A program made the translations under genes and the position numbers. Below, piece after piece: positions 1-6,756 of a DNA stretch of 30,758 nt (its first letter is position 1; each line of letters starts with the position of its first letter). The notes beneath the pieces were generated by a model, which was not told where the DNA came from, searched no databases, and saw only the letters and a program-made list of their open reading frames with translations. This DNA is from a virus. The stretch spans positions 1-30,758 of IMG/VR virus record IMGVR_UViG_3300032177_000051. One strand, written 5' to 3'.

Positions 1-366
1 TTCATAAAGATAACCAGCAGCAAAGTGTGGAATATAAACAGTACCAGCTTCATCCCAATCATTTGATGCTGGCCCAATACTATACCATGTGTGATCATTC
101 CACCTAACACTTCTTTCTAAAGCAGCATGATAACCAAGTCCTTTTTTTCTTATTCCTTTAACATAGTCATAACGATCCCCTGCATGATGGTTACAAAAAG
201 AAAAACCAATCATAACCAGACCATCATTTCTCATATTAGCTACGAACATTCCAGCTTTGTATGGTTTTTTATTTTTAGGGCTTATACGATAAAATTTATT
301 TGAAATTACAGTACAAGGTTTCTTTGGAACTTTCTTAATTTTGATCGGGGTAGATTTTGGTTTCAT
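1..366 (-). CDS. Hypothetical phage protein, N-terminal part (cut by window edge)
   Basis: The reading frame is open from an ATG at 366 to the left edge, giving the first 122 residues. The start overlaps the stop of the upstream SGNH gene by 4 nt (ATGA), so the two are probably translationally coupled. The N-terminus is short and Lys/Pro-rich (KPKSTPIKIKKVPKKP). It is followed by a compact Gly/aromatic-rich region with no membrane segment. I do not recognise the family. The missing C-terminus lies outside the window. Confidence 0.7.
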   Translation of the reverse strand, partial: MKPKSTPIKIKKVPKKPCTVISNKFYRISPKNKKPYKAGMFVANMRNDGLVMIGFSFCNHHAGDRYDYVKGIRKKGLGYHAALERSVRWNDHTWYSIGPASNDWDEAGTVYIPHFAAGYLYE

Positions 367-1013
367 TTGTTCTCTCCTTGTGTGTTCTTGTCGGATAAGA
401 TCCCCCAGGTTTTCAGCCATTGTCTAAAATCCTCCTGAATTGGTACTTTATTGGGATCAACGTGAACTTTATCATTTAATAAATTATCTGTAGGAATTAA
501 ATTATTACCACTATGTAAATAAGGTAAAAGATGACAATCAAAATAAGGAATTGCCGACATACTGCATTTATCTTTTAATCTCATATTGAATCTACTACTT
601 ATAAAAGCTCTTATACTTTCATCAGCATAGAATTCAAGATTATACTCATTGCCTTGTCTTACAGCGGGAATAGGCCCATGTACTGCAACTTTAAATCCAC
701 AGTCTTCTACATAATCAAGGGCAGACATATAACGATAAACTACAATATCAACCATATCAATTATTGGGATGTTGTATTTAATATGTTTAAAGTAAATTAA
801 AACACGGCAATCAATTTCACCAAATCCAAAAATAATGGTATCTTCTTTATAGTTTTTATTTATTAAAAACTCTTTTAATGTTTTATAAGAATTGGTATAG
901 CTGTGCTCTGTCATCAAACTATAAGCAGTACAAGCCCCAAAATGGATGGGGTCTATTTCCGGTTTCATTCCAAGGTACATGATGGTATGGCTGTCACCAA
1001 TTAAATAAACCAT
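363..1013 (-). CDS. SGNH/GDSL-type hydrolase-like protein
   Basis: This 216-residue protein starts with a GDSH motif (residues 6-9), the usual nucleophile block of SGNH hydrolases. It has a second block, FGFGEIDCR (62-70), and a DxxH pair at D180/H183, which matches the catalytic Asp-His dyad. No signal peptide is visible, so it should act in the cytoplasm. Related SGNH proteins are often found in polysaccharide loci, where they remove or transfer acyl groups. The substrate here is unknown. It is coupled by ATGA to the next gene. A sugar kinase, a sugar-isomerase-type cupin and a methyltransferase on the same arm make a carbohydrate role plausible, but that is inference. Confidence 0.7.
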   Translation of the reverse strand: MVYLIGDSHTIMYLGMKPEIDPIHFGACTAYSLMTEHSYTNSYKTLKEFLINKNYKEDTIIFGFGEIDCRVLIYFKHIKYNIPIIDMVDIVVYRYMSALDYVEDCGFKVAVHGPIPAVRQGNEYNLEFYADESIRAFISSRFNMRLKDKCSMSAIPYFDCHLLPYLHSGNNLIPTDNLLNDKVHVDPNKVPIQEDFRQWLKTWGILSDKNTQGENK

Positions 1014-1015
1014 GA

Positions 1016-1309
1016 TTACTCCAATTTGATTTGAGAGATAGTGTTAATTGTCTCTATAATTCTTCCTTTGATAAAATCCCTTAAAGTCACTTTGTATATA
1101 CACAGGATTTCATCTAAATACTCCCTTGGGTCATCGTCACTATTCCAAAGTTGAACACCAAGGAAGTTAATTATAATTGCATCACCATTTGAATTATAAG
1201 ATATTTGGTTTTCTTCTAAGAATTGTGCTACCTGTGGTGGGGATGTTTCATACATATCCTGGTTTAAATAAGCAACTATTGCATCTACTTCATCTATCAT
1301 GGTTGCCAT
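1016..1309 (-). CDS. Small acidic hypothetical protein
   Basis: A 97-residue acidic protein with no signal peptide, membrane segment or cysteine motif. It has the mixed helix/strand pattern common in small phage accessory proteins. The start is placed at the ATG at 1309, behind a weak AGGGTG ribosome site, and lies 3 nt after the preceding stop. The gene sits tightly packed between two other small genes, so it is probably part of the same transcript. Function not recognised. Confidence 0.6.
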   Translation of the reverse strand: MATMIDEVDAIVAYLNQDMYETSPPQVAQFLEENQISYNSNGDAIIINFLGVQLWNSDDDPREYLDEILCIYKVTLRDFIKGRIIETINTISQIKLE

Positions 1310-1312
1310 AAA

Positions 1313-1615
1313 TCACCCTTGCGTAAAGTTAAAATTTACTTCAATACGACCCTCAATACCATTGAGAGTCAATGTTGAATTTTTTTCAAACTTGATACTG
1401 CTTGTCCTTTGCTCAAATAATGCTATATCATTCCAACAATATTTTACAACTATACCCTCATTCCAAAACCCCGATTGATTGTCAATTGTTATTTTATTAA
1501 ATTTAAAATACATTTTGCCATTATCTTTATCTTTAAGAAATGGACTTTTCTTTGATTCAGATAAAACATTTTCTAATATTTCTTTTCCTTTATCTGTTAT
1601 TTCAATAGTAGACAT
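1313..1615 (-). CDS. Hypothetical phage protein
   Basis: A 100-residue protein preceded by a strong AGGAGG ribosome site about 5 nt upstream of its ATG. The first 30 residues look helical and charged (ITDKGKEILENVLSESKKS). The rest alternates hydrophobic and polar residues, as in a small beta-rich fold. It is separated from its neighbours by 3 and 8 nt. No known motif was recognised. Confidence 0.6.
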   Translation of the reverse strand: MSTIEITDKGKEILENVLSESKKSPFLKDKDNGKMYFKFNKITIDNQSGFWNEGIVVKYCWNDIALFEQRTSSIKFEKNSTLTLNGIEGRIEVNFNFTQG

Positions 1616-1623
1616 AGTACCTC

Positions 1624-1860
1624 CTATTTAGCAATATCATCTTTTTCCATTTTATTATATTTTTCAAATTGTTGATTTACTACCAATTCCAATATCTTTA
1701 GAAGAAAGGCATCATGCACCAGATCCCCCGAAAGAGCCACTATATTAAAAGGATCATCTTTTGAGTCTGCTGATAAAATCATTATCCATTTAGTATCTGC
1801 TTTTTTAAATGTTTTAATTGTTCCATCTTTCATTTCCAAAGTAATCTTATCTACTATCAT
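1624..1860 (-). CDS. Hypothetical phage protein
   Basis: A 78-residue protein with a GGGGGAAAC-ATG start region, so initiation is well supported. It opens with a beta-hairpin-like pattern (VDKITLEMKDGTIKTFKKAD), followed by a hydrophobic strand and a C-terminal helix. Small phage proteins of this length and pattern are common, but I cannot assign a family. It lies in the same leftward run as its neighbours. Confidence 0.55.
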   Translation of the reverse strand: MIVDKITLEMKDGTIKTFKKADTKWIMILSADSKDDPFNIVALSGDLVHDAFLLKILELVVNQQFEKYNKMEKDDIAK

Positions 1861-1868
1861 GTTTCCCC

Positions 1869-2021
1869 CTAATTAGTCTCAATTACAAAGCGTTTATCGG
1901 GTTTGTCGTAATAAGCGGTTTCAACAGAAATAGGTCGTGAACTGGTGCAGAGAATGGTAATTTCACAATCATCGGGGATTTTCTTGTCGGATAGATACTG
2001 GATCAGATCTTTTTTCGTCAT
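1869..2021 (-). CDS. 50-residue hypothetical protein overlapping its upstream neighbour
   Basis: This frame runs from an ATG at 2021 to a TAG at 1869-1871 and encodes 50 residues. A good AAAGGA ribosome site precedes the ATG. The N-terminus (MTKKDLIQYLSDKKIPDDCE) resembles the many small phage proteins that begin MTVKELIE.L...PDDAEV, which supports it as a real gene. Its first 53 nt overlap the 3' end of the membrane-protein gene at 1969-2223 in another frame. Without it, the stretch from 1861 to 1968 would be empty in an otherwise packed arm. Confidence 0.6.
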   Translation of the reverse strand: MTKKDLIQYLSDKKIPDDCEITILCTSSRPISVETAYYDKPDKRFVIETN

Positions 2022-2223
2022 TTTGTTTTTCCTTTATCTCATTGATGGTGGTTAGTTTACAATGGAGCAGTTGATATTTCAATTCAGATATGACTTGGTT
2101 TTTTGCTTCTACATGATCGCTTAACTTTTTAAAACTCTGGTCAATAAGTATCAAGGAAACAATAAACAAGGATACTGCAAAACTGGTCAGAACTACCCTG
2201 AGTACTATATTGAGTTTTTTCAT
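1969..2223 (-). CDS. Small membrane-anchored protein with periplasmic-type tail (possible inner-membrane spanin)
   Basis: An 84-residue protein with one N-terminal transmembrane segment (residues 8-27, VLRVVLTSFAVSLFIVSLIL). It is followed by a helical, probably coiled-coil stretch (30-65) and a polar, Pro-ending C-terminus. The layout of one N-terminal anchor plus an outside helix is that of an i-spanin. However, the partner lipoprotein candidate (5832-6131) is 4 kb away rather than adjacent or nested, so this role is only a suggestion. The start overlaps the previous stop by 4 nt (ATGA). Its 3' end overlaps a 50-residue gene by 53 nt. Confidence 0.5.
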   Translation of the reverse strand: MKKLNIVLRVVLTSFAVSLFIVSLILIDQSFKKLSDHVEAKNQVISELKYQLLHCKLTTINEIKEKQNDEKRSDPVSIRQENPR

Positions 2224-2408
2224 CTTTCTGCCGCCTGTTTAAATATATTGGCTAATAAATCAAACTGTTTTTCACTAAGCTTACCATAATTAATAAATGA
2301 TTCCTCAAGAGAAATAATTATATCATGTTGCCGATCAGAAATATTATCATACTCCATTAATTTGAACATCATTTCTATTCTTGCTTTTGTTTTATCATTT
2401 TCCATCAT
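2220..2408 (-). CDS. Small helical hypothetical protein
   Basis: A 62-residue, mostly helical protein. It contains two similar helix phrases, SDRQHDIIISLEESF and LSEKQFDLLANIFKQ. Repeated (S/L)xxKQ..LL..I helices of this sort occur in several small phage proteins of unknown role. The start is one of two adjacent ATGs (2408 or 2405) and overlaps the end of the upstream gene by about 14 nt. The end couples by ATGA to the membrane protein downstream. Function unknown. Confidence 0.55.
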   Translation of the reverse strand: MMENDKTKARIEMMFKLMEYDNISDRQHDIIISLEESFINYGKLSEKQFDLLANIFKQAAER

Positions 2409-2634
2409 CCTCTGCCTTTATCCTTTCAAGAATAGCTAATTTACTACTTATCCCCTCATCACAGAGGTCAGCTAATTTCCCACACCGTTCCATTATTTCT
2501 TCTAATGTATTTGTTCTAAATGAGCATGGAGTTCTTAAAATTAAATCTAAAAGAATTAAAGCTGGATTGGGATTTTCTGTTAATAAGATATTCTGTTTAA
2601 TTCGTGGGTCATAAATAAGCGGTTTTGTTTTCAT
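2395..2634 (-). CDS. Hypothetical phage protein
   Basis: A 79-residue, mostly helical protein preceded by AAGGAAG at about 7 nt. It is the first gene after a G/C hairpin at 2654-2679, so expression may be partly separated from the secreted-protein gene upstream. It has two cysteines (the RCG and LCDEG segments) but no paired CxxC motif. The function is not recognised. Confidence 0.55.
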   Translation of the reverse strand: MKTKPLIYDPRIKQNILLTENPNPALILLDLILRTPCSFRTNTLEEIMERCGKLADLCDEGISSKLAILERIKAEDDGK

Positions 2635-2653
2635 TCAATTCTTCCTTAAATTG

Positions 2654-2679
2654 TGGGGAGTGAGTTGCCCCACTCCCCA
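2654..2679. terminator. Intergenic hairpin, possible weak terminator
   Basis: TGGGGAGTG (2654-2662) pairs perfectly with CACTCCCCA (2671-2679) across an 8-nt loop. It lies directly after the stop of the gene at 2686-3195 when read leftward. There is no proper U-tract after the stem on either strand (CAATTTAAG on the minus strand), so it may attenuate transcription or protect mRNA ends rather than terminate fully. Confidence 0.5.
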
Positions 2680-2685
2680 TTAGAA

Positions 2686-3195
2686 TCAGGAAGGAATGTC
2701 TTTAAGAGCCTTTAGCAATGAGAGCATACGCACACCAGCGGGTTTTCCAGGTACAGGGGGTGGAATATCAGGATCTTTATACAGGAATCCAAATGTATTT
2801 CCACTAAGGCAATCAGCAGCTTTATGTGACCATGCCCTTCCAGCGGATATGGTTTGAGCAGCACCACCAGTACCATTAAATCTGGAATCAATGCTGATAT
2901 AGTAAGTAGTTCCTTTAGTAAAGGAAATTAGCAATTGGGTAGCAGAAATTTCTCCACCAATTTTGACTCCTACTGTATCCACTAAATTATTTGTTGCCCA
3001 TACTTGATAGGTAATTGTCCCAACAGCCGGACCCCCAAGAGTAGGGCATACTGCTGTAGGTGTTCCTGTTGTCGCGCATGTGGGCTTTGCAGAAGCATCC
3101 CACCCAACAGTAAATTGGGGGCCATTGTACATAGTTTGCCCAAATGCGGATACTGCAATAAAAATAAAAGCTAATGTGAAAATTAGTTTTTTCAT
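2686..3195 (-). CDS. Secreted protein with fibronectin-III-like pattern
   Basis: A 169-residue protein with a clear Sec signal peptide (MKKLIFTLAFIFIAVSAFGQ, cleavage probably near residue 20). The mature part is Gly/Thr-rich and beta-rich: FTVGWDAS..., then GTITYQVWATNN, then GTTYYISIDSRFN. This is the strand spacing of a fibronectin type III or Ig-like domain (W in strand B, Y..Y in strand C). The C-terminal 30 residues are Pro-rich and then helical. Export to the periplasm or cell surface is expected, and a role in altering the infected cell envelope is possible. Two other fn3-like proteins lie on this arm (10544-10888 and 10984-11439). Confidence 0.6.
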   Translation of the reverse strand: MKKLIFTLAFIFIAVSAFGQTMYNGPQFTVGWDASAKPTCATTGTPTAVCPTLGGPAVGTITYQVWATNNLVDTVGVKIGGEISATQLLISFTKGTTYYISIDSRFNGTGGAAQTISAGRAWSHKAADCLSGNTFGFLYKDPDIPPPVPGKPAGVRMLSLLKALKDIPS

Positions 3196-3204
3196 TAGAT
3201 CCTC

Positions 3205-3471
3205 CTACCCACTAAAGCGTTCACTTGGTTTAATGAGCTTAGACACCGATTGGTGGAGCTTCAGCCCATCGAGTTTAGCTCCGCAAAAATAACAAAAATT
3301 CAGATCATTGGCAATGTCATCAACAGGATTAATATCAATCCATTTACCATTTCCCATGCAGAGGAAACTCACTTTATTTTCCTTCAAAGAAACAAAGTGA
3401 GAGTAATTGGGTTTGGATGGAAGTTCAATTGCCGAAATAGGTTCTGCCTTTTTAACAATTTTCTTAGCCAT
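3205..3471 (-). CDS. Small protein with a C-terminal CxxC knuckle
   Basis: An 88-residue protein with a Lys-rich start (MAKKIVKKAEP) and a CYFCGAKL motif near residue 60. FCYFCGAKL-type knuckles are half of a zinc ribbon. The other ligands here may be the single Cys in SFLCMGN plus a His, so metal binding is possible but incomplete. It is preceded by a usable ribosome site and is packed 9 nt from the secreted protein downstream. Function unknown. Confidence 0.6.
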   Translation of the reverse strand: MAKKIVKKAEPISAIELPSKPNYSHFVSLKENKVSFLCMGNGKWIDINPVDDIANDLNFCYFCGAKLDGLKLHQSVSKLIKPSERFSG

Positions 3472-3494
3472 AATAACCGCAAGCCTCCTTTAAA

Positions 3495-3710
3495 TTAATA
3501 ATAAAGAGTTATGTCTTTAATTGAAATGTTCTCTGCTTCATACTGCCACATGGCATCGGTTAAAGCATTAACCCCATTAATACAACTTTCTCTTTTAACA
3601 TACCCCTCACTTTGAGCTATAATCTCACCGTTCCTTGCTTTAACCCTAAATCTAAAATCCCCTGTATCATCTTTAAAAATCTCAATTGACGGCATTTTAG
3701 GTTTGGACAT
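3495..3710 (-). CDS. DUF1508 (YegP-like) domain protein
   Basis: The 71-residue sequence EIFKDDTGDFRFRVKARNGE followed by SEGY and a helix (CINGVNALTDA) matches the DUF1508/YegP repeat: strand, R-F-K-A-x-NG, S-(E)GY, then a helix. Bacterial YegP proteins usually carry two copies, whereas this one has a single copy, as is usual for phage forms. The biochemical role of the family is not settled. It lies 9 nt downstream of the metacaspase gene and is probably co-translated with it. Family assignment is fairly sure and function is not. Confidence 0.75.
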   Translation of the reverse strand: MSKPKMPSIEIFKDDTGDFRFRVKARNGEIIAQSEGYVKRESCINGVNALTDAMWQYEAENISIKDITLYY

Positions 3711-3719
3711 TTTACCTCC

Positions 3720-4559
3720 TTAACTAAATACTTCGTTATAATAACGTGCTTTGTTACTTTCCATTTGTACCACTTGATCAAATTGATCATACTTCAAAGA
3801 AGATCTAATTCGTTTCAGCAATTCGGGCCTTGTAATTTTTCCACCAGCATCCCGAATGTGCTTACAGAAGTAGTATGTGAAAGCCCCATTATAAGCCCCT
3901 TTAATGTAGGCATCAGCAGAGGTTTGAGAAGATTTGCACCCACCCCAAAGAACATGGTTCATATTAACAATTAATCGTTCACTGTTCGATGGGTCATATG
4001 TTTTTACACAATCAAACATTTTATTTACAAATCCTGGGTCTTCACCATCTGCCCTTGAAGAAATATCAATTGGGGGTGGGCAATAACGATAGCTTCTTGG
4101 ATGTTCTTCCATAATTAATGAATTTCGTGTACCAGTACCAGAATGGCAACAATCAAGGAGTATTTCCAATTCAACTCCTTGAGGGAGTTGCTTTATAATA
4201 GTTGCAAGATCATCATCCAGAATATAACTTTTTTCCCAATCCATATCCCAAGGGCAAATCAACTCATCCTGACCATCGGATAGTTCATCCCCATGACGAT
4301 CCCTAATTTGTGAACCATGACCGGAGAAATGAAAGATAATCTTATCACCAGAAACAGCAGATACAACCAGATTACCAAGACGATCCAGAATTGCAGCTTT
4401 GCTTGCTCTGCTATCAGCAAGCATCCTGATATTAGCATTTTCAAAACCAAAGAATGTTTTAAGAATATCTCTCACATTGGTAATGTCGTTAATACACCCA
4501 TTTAATCCGTTAATTGATTTGTATTGATTAATTCCAGCCAATAATGCTCTCTTTGCCAT
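3720..4559 (-). CDS. Type I metacaspase-like cysteine peptidase (caspase fold, C14)
   Basis: This 279-residue protein has the full p20-type signature of prokaryotic and lower-eukaryote metacaspases. It begins with KRALLAGINQY and a GCINDITN segment. The catalytic His is H81 in FHFSGHGSQ and the catalytic Cys is C138 in LLDCCHSG. Between them is DELSDGQDELICPWD (91-105), and after them GGCKSSQTSADA (206-217), the usual S1-pocket region. Metacaspases cut after Arg or Lys and are often Ca2+-dependent. The protein has no signal peptide and no attached effector or sensor domain, so it should act in the cytoplasm on an unknown protein. Start ATG at 4559 follows an AGGAGG site. Expression as a self-contained early phage protein suggests host takeover or defence/counter-defence, which is inference. 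Confidence 0.9.
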   Translation of the reverse strand: MAKRALLAGINQYKSINGLNGCINDITNVRDILKTFFGFENANIRMLADSRASKAAILDRLGNLVVSAVSGDKIIFHFSGHGSQIRDRHGDELSDGQDELICPWDMDWEKSYILDDDLATIIKQLPQGVELEILLDCCHSGTGTRNSLIMEEHPRSYRYCPPPIDISSRADGEDPGFVNKMFDCVKTYDPSNSERLIVNMNHVLWGGCKSSQTSADAYIKGAYNGAFTYYFCKHIRDAGGKITRPELLKRIRSSLKYDQFDQVVQMESNKARYYNEVFS

Positions 4560-4568
4560 GACTTCCTC

Positions 4569-4886
4569 CTAATAAGATATTTTTCTGAGTTTATCAAATT
4601 TGTCTTCATCTATTTCCCTTTTAAAACTAATTTTGTCACTTTCCCCATCCCGATTTACTATGATATTATATAAAGGAGTTACATTTGTCTCTGGACATGG
4701 TTCAAATTCATTACTATAACCAATATACTCAATTGATCTGTTATAATAATGTGATCTTGTTTCTACAGTAATTACTTTTGCCATAATCTTTAAAACTATA
4801 TAGGGTTCATCCTCCAAGAACCTTTGGTCTATTTCAAATTTACCAATTTTGTTTTCTCTAACTGGATTTGGCATAATTACCGGCAT
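4569..4886 (-). CDS. Hypothetical phage protein
   Basis: A 105-residue, strand-rich charged protein with no motif I recognise. The ATG at 4886 is chosen because GAGAGG lies 6 nt upstream. This makes it overlap the end of the sugar kinase gene by 29 nt; a second ATG at 4874 is possible. It lies 9 nt upstream of the metacaspase gene, so the kinase, this protein and the metacaspase are probably translated from one message. A partner role with the protease is possible but untested. Confidence 0.6.
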   Translation of the reverse strand: MPVIMPNPVRENKIGKFEIDQRFLEDEPYIVLKIMAKVITVETRSHYYNRSIEYIGYSNEFEPCPETNVTPLYNIIVNRDGESDKISFKREIDEDKFDKLRKISY

Positions 4887-5823
4887 AGCTGGCCTCTCTT
4901 ATAATTTCTTTCATGAAAACCGGATCAACAGCAGTAGTACCCATTTGTGAAACCACGTTCCCTGCTGCCCTATTCGCAAGAATAACAGAATCTATAAAAG
5001 AAAAGCCCATTGACTTAGTTGCAGCAAGAGCAGCAATTACGGTATCCCCTGCACCCGATACATCATAGACTGTTTGAGCTTCGGTAGGTACATGGAAATT
5101 ACCTTCTTTGCTATAAACATGAATTCCATTTTCTCCTTCTGTTCCCACAATCTTATTTATTTTTAAGGAATCCATTATATAAGCAGCACTTCCAATTTCT
5201 TCAAACTCTTTCTTATTGGGAGTAATGCAAAAGGAGTAGGAATACATTTCTTTGTGCAATGGGTAGGGGTCGATATATACATTGGTAGAAAAGAATGAGG
5301 GGTTATGGCGCATGGCACTCATGAATTGCTGACTGATCATTCCTTTTCCATAATCAGAAATAATAATAGCATCAATATTCCAAGTATTATGGGACAAGCC
5401 TTCAAAAGCATTTGCAAATAGATCAACTTGAAGCCCATATATACTTTCAACTTCTTCTGTATCTATTCTTACAATTTGTTGGGAACGTGCTACTATTCTT
5501 TCCTTGGTAATAGTGGATTTCATGGGCTGTTGAATTATATAGTTTGAATTAACAGGACTTAAATCAAGAATCATCCCTTTTACAAATTCTCCATTTGCAT
5601 CATCTCCAATAATTCCAAACAAATGAGCATTTATCCCCATATTACAAAGATTAGCAAAAGTATTAGCAGCACCACCTAAATAATATTTCTTTTCTTTAGA
5701 GTGAAATACAGGGACCGGAGCTTCAGGAGAAATTCTATGAGCATCCCCATAGTTATAAATATCCAGCATTATATCGCCAATAACCAGAATGTGAACATCT
5801 TTGGGGTTTAACAGAGATAGCAT
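4858..5823 (-). CDS. PfkB-family sugar kinase, RfaE domain I/HldA type (heptose 7-phosphate kinase-like)
   Basis: A 321-residue ribokinase-fold kinase. The N-terminus (VHILVIGDIMLDIYNYGDAHRISPEAPVPV) and YYLGGAANTFANLCNMG (47-63) match the RfaE1/HldE kinase domain closely. Further matches are the DPYPLH segment at 185-190, TPNKKEFEEIG (201-211) and the PfkB anion-hole motif DVSGAGDTV (254-262), with D260 the expected base. The known reaction of this clade is phosphorylation of D-glycero-D-manno-heptose 7-phosphate at C1, on the route to ADP-heptose for LPS core. The nucleotidyltransferase half of HldE is absent, so this is an HldA-like stand-alone kinase. The substrate could be another sugar phosphate. 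It lies directly upstream of the metacaspase block. Confidence 0.8.
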   Translation of the reverse strand: MLSLLNPKDVHILVIGDIMLDIYNYGDAHRISPEAPVPVFHSKEKKYYLGGAANTFANLCNMGINAHLFGIIGDDANGEFVKGMILDLSPVNSNYIIQQPMKSTITKERIVARSQQIVRIDTEEVESIYGLQVDLFANAFEGLSHNTWNIDAIIISDYGKGMISQQFMSAMRHNPSFFSTNVYIDPYPLHKEMYSYSFCITPNKKEFEEIGSAAYIMDSLKINKIVGTEGENGIHVYSKEGNFHVPTEAQTVYDVSGAGDTVIAALAATKSMGFSFIDSVILANRAAGNVVSQMGTTAVDPVFMKEIIREASYAGNYAKSS

Positions 5824-5831
5824 GTATCCTC

Positions 5832-6131
5832 CTATGGAACAGGTGTAACGCTAACAGGAATAGAAGCAGCAGTAGAAATAACTTTTGGAGTTTGGGAATC
5901 AATTGTTAGATAAACTATATTTCCTGAATTACGAACATCTGTAAAATTTCTATTGGGTGCTTTGGACACATCTCCGATAGCTCCTGTTGCTGCTATGGGT
6001 TCCTTTGATTGGGACATTCCTTCTTTAAGTAGTTCTTTAGCATCTTGAGAGGGCATCTGAACAACATAAAGGTTATAGGAACAACTACAAATCAATAAAG
6101 AAGCAATTAGAGTAAGAAATAGTTTTTTCAT
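5832..6131 (-). CDS. Small lipoprotein (possible outer-membrane spanin)
   Basis: A 99-residue protein starting MKKLFLTLIASLLICSCS, a lipoprotein signal peptide with Cys17 as the likely lipidated residue (ICS-C). The mature part is about 80 residues, polar, with a short helix (AKELLKEGMSQ) and a Val/Pro-rich end (SIPVSVTPVP). Size and location downstream of a muramidase-like gene fit an o-spanin, the lipoprotein half of a Gram-negative lysis complex. There is no nested i-spanin, so the role stays open. It overlaps the upstream gene by 4 nt (ATGA). Confidence 0.6.
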   Translation of the reverse strand: MKKLFLTLIASLLICSCSYNLYVVQMPSQDAKELLKEGMSQSKEPIAATGAIGDVSKAPNRNFTDVRNSGNIVYLTIDSQTPKVISTAASIPVSVTPVP

Positions 6132-6379
6132 TTTTTCACCTTCAGTTTTAACCGTTTGGGTTTTACTTTCAAAGCCAAGTCACAAATACCTTTTAATTGC
6201 TCTGCATCTACTCCTACCTTCACATACCCATGCGCGTAAGTGCAGAGATTGCTAATTGCACGTTGTCTAACCTTCTCAACTTCTTCCCTTGTCGGTTCTA
6301 CATGCTGGACAGGTGCAATCTTTAATGTCAAATAACCATCCAATTCGCATTGCTTTTTTAATAAGGAGAATCTTTGCAT
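6128..6379 (-). CDS. Small basic hypothetical protein, start uncertain
   Basis: An 83-residue frame with a basic C-terminus (KPKRLKLKVKK) and a central helix (EPTREEVEKVRQRAISNLCTYAHGY). The only ATG in frame is at 6379, which gives a 104-nt overlap with the zinc-ribbon gene upstream, and its GGAG site is about 12 nt away. No later ATG, GTG or TTG in frame gives a cleaner start. The downstream half, which has no competing frame, is clearly used. The end couples to the lipoprotein gene by ATGA. Function unknown. Confidence 0.5.
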   Translation of the reverse strand: MQRFSLLKKQCELDGYLTLKIAPVQHVEPTREEVEKVRQRAISNLCTYAHGYVKVGVDAEQLKGICDLALKVKPKRLKLKVKK

Positions 6380-6488
6380 TGCTTACTTCATCTCCAAAGA
6401 TCTTCTTTGGTTTAATTTCTTTTTCTTCCAGAGTGAGCTTCAGGCCGCATACTTTGCAATTGAATATGATTTCCAGGTTTGATACCAA
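6276..6488 (-). CDS. Small zinc-ribbon protein, probable TTG start
   Basis: The frame carries CKVCG near its N-terminus and CTCPAC near its C-terminus, two knuckles that would form a zinc ribbon. The longest ATG version (6575) would overlap the upstream gene by 74 nt. A TTG at 6488 has AAAGGA 8 nt upstream and gives a 70-residue protein that begins 13 nt after the previous stop, so I prefer it. Zinc ribbons of this size usually bind nucleic acid or a protein partner; the role here is unknown. Confidence 0.55.
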   Translation of the reverse strand: MVSNLEIIFNCKVCGLKLTLEEKEIKPKKIFGDEVSNAKILLIKKAMRIGWLFDIKDCTCPACRTDKGRS

Positions 6489-6501
6489 TTTAAGATCCTT
6501 T

Positions 6502-6753
6502 CTACTTGTATGCCAAGCAATCTCCTTGAGTGTTATAGGGATCATCAGCAAAAACACACATATTCCTTGAAACACAATTATAACAGGTCAGCGTCATTGG
6601 GTCTGGTTCATAACCATCCCATAGTTTTTTCATTTGTCTTTCTTTGTACCATTCTTTAATAGCAGTATAAACAAAAGCAAAATTAATAATTGTGCTGGCT
6701 ATTAAAAGAATCTGTAGTATTTCATATTCCCACAAATTCCCATTTAAATACAT
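6502..6753 (-). CDS. Single-pass membrane protein with Cys-rich tail (holin candidate)
   Basis: An 83-residue protein with one transmembrane helix (about residues 10-30, EILQILLIASTIINFAFVYTA). A basic linker (KEWYKERQMKKLW) follows, so the C-terminus should be cytoplasmic. The tail has a CYNCVSRNMC...C pattern that may bind metal. It follows the muramidase-like gene by 3 nt. That position and the single helix fit a class III holin or a lysis regulator, but the Cys motif is not usual for holins. Confidence 0.5.
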   Translation of the reverse strand: MYLNGNLWEYEILQILLIASTIINFAFVYTAIKEWYKERQMKKLWDGYEPDPMTLTCYNCVSRNMCVFADDPYNTQGDCLAYK

Positions 6754-6756
6754 TTG

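Noticed and set aside
1463-1486. TTGACA on the minus strand inside a hypothetical gene
   Set aside because: A matching -10 at 16-18 nt is absent (AATGAG), and the site is inside a coding region with no gene start nearby.
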